64,000 nucleotides of DNA. It comes from Pseudobutyrivibrio ruminis CF1b. Its GTDB lineage: Bacteria > Bacillota > Clostridia > Lachnospirales > Lachnospiraceae. How positions within the stretch are numbered: position 1 is the first letter of the stretch; each line of letters opens with the position of its first letter. A program made the position numbers and the translations under genes. The stretch lies in assembly GCF_000424005.1 (NCBI RefSeq), contig NZ_AUJB01000008.1, forward strand, positions 248,001-312,000. Direction: 5' to 3'. The notes below the pieces were generated by a model that had not been told where the DNA came from, did no database searches, and saw only the letters and a list, made by a program, of their open reading frames with translations. Of the stretch, positions 56,504 through 64,000 are shown one piece after another.

Positions 56504-57949
56504 ATGGGAGATTTTAACTTAAAGGACATGCCATGGGACGGACTGCATGAGGAGTGCGGCGTCTTTGCTATGTATGATTTCGACGGTGGGGACGTTGCCT
56601 CCTCTATTTATTATGGCCTTTTTGCTTTACAGCACAGAGGACAGGAGAGCTGCGGTATCGCCGTATCAGACACAAATGGTCCAAAGCGTAACTATGCTTT
56701 GCATAAGGACATGGGCCTTGTTAATGAAGTTTTTAATCAGGAAATCTTAGAGGGAATGCACGGAGATATCGGTGTAGGTCACACCAGATATTCTACAGCA
56801 GGTTCATCTTGCCGTGAGAATGCGCAGCCTCTCGTACTTTCCTATGTAAAGGGACTTCTTGGAATGGCACACAATGGAAATCTTATCAATGCTGAAGAGC
56901 TTCGTGATGAGCTTTCTATGACAGGTGCTATTTTCCAGACAACTATCGATTCAGAAACAATCGCATATATTATCGCAAGAGAGCGTCTTAACAGCACCAC
57001 AGTTGAGGAAGCTGTTGCAAGAGCCTGCGACAGAATCAAGGGAGCATATTCTCTTGTAGTAATGTCGCCTCGAAAGCTTATTGCTGCACGTGATCCACAG
57101 GGATTCAGACCTCTTTGTATTGGTAAGCGTGATAATGCTTATGTTATCGCATCTGAGACATGCGCTCTTGATACAATCGGAGCAGAATTTGTTCGCGATG
57201 TTGAGCCAGGTGAGATTGTTACTATTTCTCCAGATTTTGGAATCAAATCTGACAAGAGCAGATGTGTAGATAAATCAAAGCACGGTCGCTGTATTTTTGA
57301 ATACATTTATTTTGCAAGACCTGATTCTGATATAGATGGAATTTCTGTTTATGAATCAAGAATTAAGGCTGGTCGATTCCTTGCTCAGGATTCTCCAGTT
57401 GAGGCGGACTTAGTTGTTGGTGTTCCTGAATCAGGAAATGCTGCTGCCCAGGGATTTTCTCTTGAGTCTGGCATTCCTTATGGAACAGCCTTCGTAAAGA
57501 ATAGTTATGTGGGCAGAACCTTCATAAAGCCAAAGCAGGCCAGCAGACAGTCATCTGTTCAGGTAAAACTTAATGCCTTAAGAGAGGTTGTAAGAGGAAA
57601 GAGAATCATTATGATAGATGATTCAATCGTTCGTGGTACTACATCTGACCGCATTGTTAAGATGCTTAGAGATGCTGGTGCAACAGAGGTGCACGTTCGT
57701 ATTGCATCACCACCATTCTTATGGCCTTGTTATTTCGGTACAGATGTACCATGTCGAGAGCAGCTAATTGCATACAAGCATTCAGTAGATGAAATATGCA
57801 AGATTATTGGAGCTGATTCAATGGCATACCTGAATTTTGAACGTTTGCCACAGATGGTTGATGGATTAGACATTTGTCATGGATGTTTCGATGGAAACTA
57901 CCCAATAGAACCACCAAAACATGATATAAGAGGAGAATACGATGAGTAA
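56504..57949 (+). CDS. purF: Amidophosphoribosyltransferase
   Basis: The 481-residue enzyme has a short propeptide and the nucleophile Cys18 in HEECGVFAMYD. The glutaminase domain includes GHTRYSTAGSS. The PRPP loop is IIMIDDSIVRGTTSD. Cys residues in GRCIFEY, WPCYFG and DICHGC fit the oxygen-sensitive [4Fe-4S] type of Bacillus and clostridia. It commits PRPP to purines. Its end overlaps purB by eight bases. Confidence 0.97.
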   Translation: MGDFNLKDMPWDGLHEECGVFAMYDFDGGDVASSIYYGLFALQHRGQESCGIAVSDTNGPKRNYALHKDMGLVNEVFNQEILEGMHGDIGVGHTRYSTAGSSCRENAQPLVLSYVKGLLGMAHNGNLINAEELRDELSMTGAIFQTTIDSETIAYIIARERLNSTTVEEAVARACDRIKGAYSLVVMSPRKLIAARDPQGFRPLCIGKRDNAYVIASETCALDTIGAEFVRDVEPGEIVTISPDFGIKSDKSRCVDKSKHGRCIFEYIYFARPDSDIDGISVYESRIKAGRFLAQDSPVEADLVVGVPESGNAAAQGFSLESGIPYGTAFVKNSYVGRTFIKPKQASRQSSVQVKLNALREVVRGKRIIMIDDSIVRGTTSDRIVKMLRDAGATEVHVRIASPPFLWPCYFGTDVPCREQLIAYKHSVDEICKIIGADSMAYLNFERLPQMVDGLDICHGCFDGNYPIEPPKHDIRGEYDE

Positions 57950-59396
57950 CACAGATAGATACAGTAGCCCACTTTCAGAGAGATATGCAAGCAAGGAGAT
58001 GCAGTACATCTTTTCACAGGATAAAAAGTTTTCTACTTGGCGCAGACTTTGGATTGCCCTTGCAGAGACTGAGATGGAGCTTGGCCTTTCTCAGGACGGC
58101 AAGCCAGTCATTACACAGGAGATGATTGACGAGATGAAGCAGCACATCGAGGATATTAATTATGATGTAGCTGTTGCTCGTGAGAAGGAAGTTAGACATG
58201 ATGTAATGAGTCACGTATACGCTTATGGCAAGCAGTGCCCTAAGGCTGCAGGTATTATTCACCTTGGCGCTACAAGCTGCTACGTTGGTGATAATACAGA
58301 TATCATCATTATGCGCGATGCACTTCTTCTCATCAGAAAGAAGCTTGTGAATGTAATTGCAGAGCTTGCAGCATTTGCTGATAAGTATAAGAATCAGCCT
58401 ACACTTGCATTTACTCATTTCCAGCCAGCACAGCCTACAACAGTAGGAAAGCGTGCTACACTCTGGCTTAATGAGTTCGTTATGGACCTTGAGGACCTTG
58501 ATTATGTGCTTTCTACACTTAAGCTTCTCGGTTCTAAGGGTACTACAGGTACACAGGCAAGCTTCCTTGAGCTTTTCAACGGAGACAACGACACAATCGA
58601 TAAGATTGATCCTACAATCGCAAAGAAGATGGGATTTGAGTCTTGCTACCCAGTATCAGGCCAGACATATTCACGTAAGGTAGATACAAGAGTTTGCAAC
58701 ATTCTTGCAGGCATTGCAGCATCAGCTCACAAGATGTCAAACGATATTCGTCTTCTTCAGCACCTTAAGGAAGTAGAAGAGCCATTTGAGAAGAGCCAGA
58801 TTGGTTCATCTGCTATGGCTTACAAGAGAAATCCTATGAGAAGCGAGAGAATCGCATCTCTTTCAAGATACGTAATGATTGATGCACTTAATCCTGCTAT
58901 CACATCAGCTACTCAGTGGTTCGAGCGTACACTTGATGATTCAGCTAACAAGCGTCTTTCTATCGCAGAGGGATTCCTTGCTACTGATGGTGTATTAGAC
59001 CTTTGCCTTAACGTAGTAGATGGTCTTGTAGTTTACGATAAGGTTATTACAAAGCGTCTTATGTCTGAGCTTCCATTTATGGCTACAGAGAACATCATGA
59101 TGGATGCTGTTAAGCTTGGTGGTAACAGACAGGAGCTTCACGAGAAGATTAGAACTCTTTCTATGGAAGCTGGAAAGAACGTAAAGGTAGAAGGTAAGGA
59201 GAACAATCTTCTTGAGCTTATCGCAGCAGATGATGAGTTCCCAATGGGCCTTGAGGAGCTTGAGGCTACAATGGAGCCAGCCCGCTACGTTGGCCGTAGC
59301 CCACGTCAGGTAGAGGTTTACCTTCGTGATGTTATTACACCTATCCTTGATGCAAACAAGGATATCCTTGGTGTAAAGGCTGAGATTAACGTATAA
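57942..59396 (+). CDS. purB: Adenylosuccinate lyase
   Basis: The 484-residue lyase has RYSSPLSERYASKEMQYIFS, LGATSCYVGDNTD, THFQPAQPTTVGKR and the signature GSSAMAYKRNPMRSERI. It cleaves SAICAR and adenylosuccinate. It starts behind AGAGGAG within the purF end. A terminator follows. Confidence 0.97.
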   Translation: MSNTDRYSSPLSERYASKEMQYIFSQDKKFSTWRRLWIALAETEMELGLSQDGKPVITQEMIDEMKQHIEDINYDVAVAREKEVRHDVMSHVYAYGKQCPKAAGIIHLGATSCYVGDNTDIIIMRDALLLIRKKLVNVIAELAAFADKYKNQPTLAFTHFQPAQPTTVGKRATLWLNEFVMDLEDLDYVLSTLKLLGSKGTTGTQASFLELFNGDNDTIDKIDPTIAKKMGFESCYPVSGQTYSRKVDTRVCNILAGIAASAHKMSNDIRLLQHLKEVEEPFEKSQIGSSAMAYKRNPMRSERIASLSRYVMIDALNPAITSATQWFERTLDDSANKRLSIAEGFLATDGVLDLCLNVVDGLVVYDKVITKRLMSELPFMATENIMMDAVKLGGNRQELHEKIRTLSMEAGKNVKVEGKENNLLELIAADDEFPMGLEELEATMEPARYVGRSPRQVEVYLRDVITPILDANKDILGVKAEINV

Positions 59397-59413
59397 TTTT
59401 AAATGTTGATTTA

Positions 59414-59447
59414 AGAGTGACTTCGAAATTTCGGAGTCACTTTTTTA
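59414..59447 (+). terminator. Rho-independent terminator of the pur cluster
   Basis: AGTGACTTCGAAA (59416-59428) and TTTCGGAGTCACT (59429-59441) pair with one G-T, then TTTTT. In practice the innermost pairs form the loop. Confidence 0.85.
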
Positions 59448-59455
59448 TTTACTTC

Positions 59456-59484
59456 TTTACTTTATCGGTTTAAAGCGCTAGAAT
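59456..59484 (+). promoter_or_regulatory. Promoter of sstT
   Basis: TTTACT (59456-59461) and TAGAAT (59479-59484), 17-bp spacer, 35 bases ahead of the start codon. Confidence 0.5.
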
Positions 59485-59519
59485 TAAATCAATATTTTAT
59501 AAAAAGGGAGAAATATAAT

Positions 59520-60773
59520 ATGGAACTAATAAAAAAGTACAACAGTACAAGTCTTATTTTGCGAATTGTAATAGGACTAGTGATAGGTGTAATCCTTGGA
59601 TTATTATTTGATAACCTGTCATTTATCGCATTACTTGGAAGCATCTTTGTAGGAGCTTTAAAGGCTGTAGCTCCAGTGCTTGTATTTGTCCTTGTTATTT
59701 CTGCACTTGCTCAGGGTAATGATAAGCTTGATAGAAGATTTGGGCTTGTTCTTATTCTTTACATGGCTAGTACCTTACTTGCATCTGTAGTAGCTGTTAT
59801 CGGAAGCTTCCTCTTCCCACAGACACTTACACTTACAGAAGCTGCCAGCGCAGATACTATTCCTACAAGCGTAGGAGAGGTTCTTGCAAACCTTCTTAAG
59901 ACTATGGTATCAAACCCTGTAAGCTCACTTGCAGAGGGAAGATACATTGGTATTCTTTTCTGGGCAGTAGTTCTTGGTGTTTCGGCAAAGAGAATTGCCA
60001 GTGACAGCACAAAGCAGATGCTGGCTGATATCGCTGATATCGTATCACAGGCAGTTAGATGGATTATCAACCTTGCACCATTTGGTATCATGGGTCTTGT
60101 TTACGAGAACGTATCTACAAATGGTATGTCTATCTTTACAGATTATGGAAAGCTTTTAATTCTTCTTGTAGGATGTATGCTTGCAGTTGCACTTATTGTA
60201 GATCCACTTCTTGCAGCAATCGTTCTTAGAAGAAATCCATATCCACTTGTATTTAGATGCCTTAGAGAATCAGGTGTGACAGCATTCTTCACAAGAAGCT
60301 CAGCTGCTAACATACCTGTAAACATGGAGCTCTGTGAGAAGCTTGGTATGGATCCTGAAATGTATGCAGTTTCAATTCCTCTTGGAGCTACAATCAACAT
60401 GGACGGTGCTGCTATTACAATCGCAGTAATGTCACTTGCAGCTGCAAATACAGTAGGAATTCAGGTTTCATTTGCCACAGCACTTATCCTTGCTTTCATC
60501 GCTACTCTTGCTGCATGTGGAGCTTCAGGTGTTGCCGGTGGTTCACTCCTTCTTATCCCAATGGCATGCTCATTGTTCGGAGTTAATGCTGATGTAGCTA
60601 TGCAGGTAGTAGCTGTTGGATTTATCATCGGTGTAGTTCAGGATTCTGTTGAGACTGCTCTTAACTCATCTGGTGATGTTATGTTTGCCGCTACAGCAGA
60701 GTATGCTCAGTGGAAAAAGCAGGGTAAATCACTTCCTACATTTTTAGGCGGAGATACCAAACTTGATATCTAA
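59520..60773 (+). CDS. sstT: Serine/threonine sodium symporter
   Basis: The 417-residue DAACS-family protein has eight to nine hydrophobic segments and two re-entrant loops. TRSSAANIPVNMELCEKLG and VSIPLGATINMDGAAITIAV are the SstT/GltP signatures, and GGSLLLIPMACSLFG and QDSVETALNSSGDVMFAA complete the substrate and sodium sites. It imports serine and threonine. AAAGGGAG precedes the ATG. Confidence 0.94.
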   Translation: MELIKKYNSTSLILRIVIGLVIGVILGLLFDNLSFIALLGSIFVGALKAVAPVLVFVLVISALAQGNDKLDRRFGLVLILYMASTLLASVVAVIGSFLFPQTLTLTEAASADTIPTSVGEVLANLLKTMVSNPVSSLAEGRYIGILFWAVVLGVSAKRIASDSTKQMLADIADIVSQAVRWIINLAPFGIMGLVYENVSTNGMSIFTDYGKLLILLVGCMLAVALIVDPLLAAIVLRRNPYPLVFRCLRESGVTAFFTRSSAANIPVNMELCEKLGMDPEMYAVSIPLGATINMDGAAITIAVMSLAAANTVGIQVSFATALILAFIATLAACGASGVAGGSLLLIPMACSLFGVNADVAMQVVAVGFIIGVVQDSVETALNSSGDVMFAATAEYAQWKKQGKSLPTFLGGDTKLDI

Positions 60774-60792
60774 TTTTTATTGATTTTTATCC

Positions 60793-60833
60793 ATCCCAAT
60801 GTGGGCTTAGTGCTTCACATTGGGATTTTTTTT
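60793..60833 (+). terminator. Rho-independent terminator after sstT
   Basis: ATCCCAATGTG (60793-60803) pairs perfectly with CACATTGGGAT (60816-60826), followed by seven T. Confidence 0.92.
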
Positions 60834-60887
60834 GCCGATATATAGTAATGGAATATATCCTACATTATTATGGGGCGGTGAAAATAA

Positions 60888-63800
60888 ATGGATAAAAAGT
60901 ATCTTATACGAATATTGGCACTGACTATGGTTGTGGTGCTGGTTCATACGTATTTAAATAAAGAATTCCTTTTTACTGAAGCAGACGAGTTGGACTTAAA
61001 TATAGGCACTATTTTGGAAATGAGCGCTGGGAACGCTGAAGAGGTGGAACAACCAGCTGAGCCTGTAGAAGAGCCTAAGGGTGAAGAAGAGGTAAAGTCT
61101 GAAGAGGAGCCAAAAGTCGAAGAAGAAGCTGTACCTGGTGAAGGTAAAAGTACAGAGGAAGAAAAAAAGCCTGAGGGAACAGAAGAGGTAAATGGGGAGG
61201 TGCCAAAATCGTCAGAGGAAACTGCTGATGAGGATGGTCAAAATAAAGAGGGCCAAAAGAAATCTGTCAAACTACTAAAAAGTGGTGCAGGCACTACAGA
61301 TGGAGATGACCCAGACGGAGATGATAATCAGGATGGTCAGGATGGGACTGGTGATTCAACGGGAGAAGATGACAAGTGGACAATATCTGTAAGAGATGGT
61401 ATTGAGCATGTATCAATTGAAATATCAAATTGTAATCCAGCTACTGGGGATACTGTGTCAATTTTAGCCAGACCAGATGATGGATACAGGTTAAAGAGTC
61501 TTACTGTAAAGCCAACAGAGGCAGATACATTTTCTGAAATATCATTTACACCTATAGAAAGTAATACCTATGAGTTTACCCAACCAGAGGGAAATGCAGT
61601 AGTAGAAGCCTCGGCAGAAATAATAAGCTACACCATAGCAACTCCTACAACAGAGCAGACAGAGTGTAGCATTCAGATTCAAAGTATCATTAAGCAGCCA
61701 GGTTCTATAGCTGAAGGTAATGCTAATGCCTGTGTGGGCGACAAGGTAGTTTTGGCAGTAACATCAAAGGTGGGATGCATTCTTTCATCTATTACCGTTA
61801 CAGCCAGTACAGGTAATATAGATGCTGTAATGAATCTGGATGGTAATTACGAATTCATAATGCCAGCTGCAAATGTTGATTCTATAGTTGCAGTCTTTAC
61901 AGATTTTATTATTCTCGAAGAGACTACAAAACCATTTATAGTAAATGCCAATGGTAATGCTGTTCCACAGGTGGGAGACCGACTGACAGGTGTTACATAT
62001 GCATTGCCAAGTATTCAGTGGCAATGGTATGCAGATGATACGCCTATAGAAGGTGCCACCGAGCAGATTCTTGTATTAACAGAAAGAGAACTTGGAAAGA
62101 CCATAAGGGTACAGGCTACACAGCCTCGCAATGCTGCAGGAGAAGGCCGACCAGGTACGGATATTTCTCTTATGTCTGATGCAACTCCTGCTGTAGTGGG
62201 TAAAGTGGTTGGAACTATTACTACTGAAGAAGTGACAGCAGCCACTATATATGATTATGTAAACGAGACTATTAATGTGACAGCTGATTATGAGGTGGCT
62301 TTGTCCGATTCAGTATTGGAAGGGCAGGCATCTTTAGTTATCACGGAAATACTAGATAGAGAAGTAAACAGGGTAGTTTATGTCAGAAGAAAGGCTACAG
62401 AGACATCGCCTGCAAGTGAGTGGCTTCCTGTATTTCTTCCAGAACGACCAGCGGCACCAGTATTAAGTGTGGAAAATGCTGTGGTTACTGACTGGGATAA
62501 TGGTGGATTGGTGGGAACAACCGCTGCCATGGAATACAGGCTTGCATCAGAAACAACTTATATCAGAGCAAACGATTCATACACCAAAGTAAAAGTTGGT
62601 AAGTATGTGGTAAGATATGCAGCCAGCGACACCTCCTTTGCCGGAAAGACAGCAGAGTATACAGTACACAGGCAGTTTGTTGAGCTGACAGCCCAAAGCA
62701 AACCTATTATTGTGAATATTACCGCATCCAGAACTCAGCCTGTTGTTGGTGATACCCTTGAGGTACAGGTAAATGCCGGCCCTGGACTTTCATATCAGTG
62801 GTATGCAAACAGTACTGCCATCAGTGGTGCAACAGCCACAAGATTTACTTTGCCTTCAAGCACATATAATAAGAGGATTACTGTAAAGGTAACACAGGCT
62901 GCAAATGTGGACGGAGAAGGACATCCAGCAAATGCCATAACAGTATCTTCGGATTATGTGGGCCCAGTAAAGAAGGCTCCGGGGGATTCCATTGGGGAAT
63001 CAGAAATACGAGGACACCTTAGCTACAATTATCCTATGGAGGTAGTAGCTGTTAGTTCAGGTTATGAGATTTCTACAGGCTCTGGTTCATCTGGTTCATC
63101 AAGCCTAAAGCTGACAAGTGTTCTGGATAGAAGCAGTGCTAAATATATTTACGGAAGGAAGAAAGCTTCTGACTGGCAGGAGGCAAGCTCATGGGTACGT
63201 GTTAGTATTCCAGAACGACCTGCAAGTCCTGGTAATCTTTCCACAGAAAGTGCATCAAGTGCTACTGCAGCTGATGGCAAGATAATTGGTACAAGCCCTT
63301 CAATGGAATATAAACTGAGTGGCTCTTCATCTTATACTCAGGCTTCACCTGGCGAAACTGTAGTTAAAGCAGGTACCTATTTAGTGCGAGTGGCTGCCAC
63401 AGGTTCAAATTTTGCCAGCAAATATGTGACAGTAAAAGTTGATTCAAAAAAGGAAGAAACTACAGTAAAAACTAAGACTACAGCAAAGAGAACCACTACA
63501 AAGAGTGCCAAGAAGGTCACCAGTGTTAAGAAAGATACAGAAGAGGAAGAGGTATCGGATTTAGATTTTGATCTTATTGATAAGGATGAATTATGGAAAA
63601 CTCTTCCACAGGATATCAAAACCACTTTAAAAGAAGTATTAGAGGAGTCAAAGGGAGAACTGGTAGATGCAAATGCAATTTTAGACCCTTCATTGGATAC
63701 AGGCATTCAGGTTGCTGTAAATGATGTCCCTATAGCCCTTGTAGTAGGAAAAGGTGTTATTATCATCGAACTGGAAAAAATAGATTCAGGGGTAATTTTA

Positions 63801-64000
63801 CCTGATGCTTATGGCGTGGCTAAAGGAATCCTTACAGAGGAGCAGATCGATTTAATCTCAAGAGGTGGAGTAGTTGAGTTAAAGATAGCTGCAGATTCTG
63901 TTATTGAAGATAGAATATCAGCAGAAGAGAAAACTGTTTTTGAAAATAGTTTTACTGAGTACAGTGGTGATTATCCTAATCTGACAAAAGCAGGATATAT
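60888..64000 (+). CDS. Large surface protein with repeated Ig-like modules (3' end outside window)
   Basis: From ATG 60888 (GGGGCGGTG upstream) one frame stays open to the window end, 1037 codons so far. An N-terminal hydrophobic segment (YLIRILALTMVVVLVHTYL) is a signal or anchor. Residues 45-165 are acidic and Pro/Glu-rich, low complexity. Beta domains follow. Two long modules (about 345-605 and 605-850) are related: IQWQWYADDTPIEGATEQI vs LSYQWYANSTAISGATAT; FLPERPAAPVLS vs SIPERPASPGNLS; VKVGKYVVRYAAS vs VKAGTYLVRVAAT. A Lys/Thr-rich linker (about 855-885) leads to a further domain. It is probably exported; the C-terminal anchor is not seen. Confidence 0.85.
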   Translation, partial: MDKKYLIRILALTMVVVLVHTYLNKEFLFTEADELDLNIGTILEMSAGNAEEVEQPAEPVEEPKGEEEVKSEEEPKVEEEAVPGEGKSTEEEKKPEGTEEVNGEVPKSSEETADEDGQNKEGQKKSVKLLKSGAGTTDGDDPDGDDNQDGQDGTGDSTGEDDKWTISVRDGIEHVSIEISNCNPATGDTVSILARPDDGYRLKSLTVKPTEADTFSEISFTPIESNTYEFTQPEGNAVVEASAEIISYTIATPTTEQTECSIQIQSIIKQPGSIAEGNANACVGDKVVLAVTSKVGCILSSITVTASTGNIDAVMNLDGNYEFIMPAANVDSIVAVFTDFIILEETTKPFIVNANGNAVPQVGDRLTGVTYALPSIQWQWYADDTPIEGATEQILVLTERELGKTIRVQATQPRNAAGEGRPGTDISLMSDATPAVVGKVVGTITTEEVTAATIYDYVNETINVTADYEVALSDSVLEGQASLVITEILDREVNRVVYVRRKATETSPASEWLPVFLPERPAAPVLSVENAVVTDWDNGGLVGTTAAMEYRLASETTYIRANDSYTKVKVGKYVVRYAASDTSFAGKTAEYTVHRQFVELTAQSKPIIVNITASRTQPVVGDTLEVQVNAGPGLSYQWYANSTAISGATATRFTLPSSTYNKRITVKVTQAANVDGEGHPANAITVSSDYVGPVKKAPGDSIGESEIRGHLSYNYPMEVVAVSSGYEISTGSGSSGSSSLKLTSVLDRSSAKYIYGRKKASDWQEASSWVRVSIPERPASPGNLSTESASSATAADGKIIGTSPSMEYKLSGSSSYTQASPGETVVKAGTYLVRVAATGSNFASKYVTVKVDSKKEETTVKTKTTAKRTTTKSAKKVTSVKKDTEEEEVSDLDFDLIDKDELWKTLPQDIKTTLKEVLEESKGELVDANAILDPSLDTGIQVAVNDVPIALVVGKGVIIIELEKIDSGVILPDAYGVAKGILTEEQIDLISRGGVVELKIAADSVIEDRISAEEKTVFENSFTEYSGDYPNLTKAGY

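Overview
The window looks like chromosomal DNA of a low-GC, motile, anaerobic Firmicute. A rumen or gut Lachnospiraceae of the Butyrivibrio/Pseudobutyrivibrio type is my best guess. I infer this from AT-rich codon use, strong AAGGAG ribosome sites, the gap-pgk-tpiA-gpmI glycolytic run, a [4Fe-4S]-type PurF, the ispF-cysS-mrnC-rlmB-sigH order, PIN-PhoH, YitT and a YvyF-like protein. No rRNA gene or complete tRNA gene was recognised, so the species is not fixed.

The left part (about 1-26.6 kb) is accessory. It holds toxin-antitoxin pairs (VbhA-like/Fic, RelB/PIN, HigBA), a small TetR-controlled redox operon headed by the relic of an aldo/keto reductase, and a patchwork of small metabolic genes (SGNH hydrolase, Nudix, metallo-hydrolase, YccF, NIF3/CutA-like, TfoX, GNAT). 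A dense defence island lies at about 11.8-26.6 kb. In order it has HigBA, a MazG-like/HNH nuclease pair, a complete type I restriction-modification system (hsdR-hsdM-hsdS), a Septu-like pair (PtuA ATPase and PtuB HNH) followed by a HEPN protein, a RES-domain gene broken by an in-frame TAG, a frameshifted DUF5677-like gene, an orphan AbiEi-like regulator under an inverted-repeat operator, and the C-terminal stub of a Fic gene ending in five 12-bp repeats. Many of these pieces are eroded, which points to repeated gain and loss.

The middle part (26.6-41.8 kb) is mixed housekeeping and cell-surface sensing. It has a membrane protein, a zinc-ribbon protein, an iron-containing alcohol dehydrogenase, a NifX-His/Cys-SlyD fusion, a chemotaxis receptor, three small genes ending in a YvyF-like protein, a YitT transporter, a Lon-like AAA+ ATPase without a protease domain, MgtE with a structured leader carrying a short ORF, PIN-PhoH, and two lipoproteins.

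The right part (41.8-60.8 kb) is core metabolism: ispF-cysS-mrnC-rlmB-sigH, divergent aroD and aroK, a PHP phosphatase, gap-pgk-tpiA, two lipoproteins (Sel1 repeats and CapA), gpmI, purC-purF-purB and sstT. The window ends inside a very long surface protein (60,888 to the edge) built from duplicated Ig-like modules. It stays open to the window end.

The observations most worth following are the PtuA-PtuB-HEPN operon, the MazG/HNH pair, the NifX-SlyD fusion with its dyad operator, the mgtE leader with an upstream ORF inside a terminator-like hairpin, and the Lon-like ATPase with Asn in Walker B.
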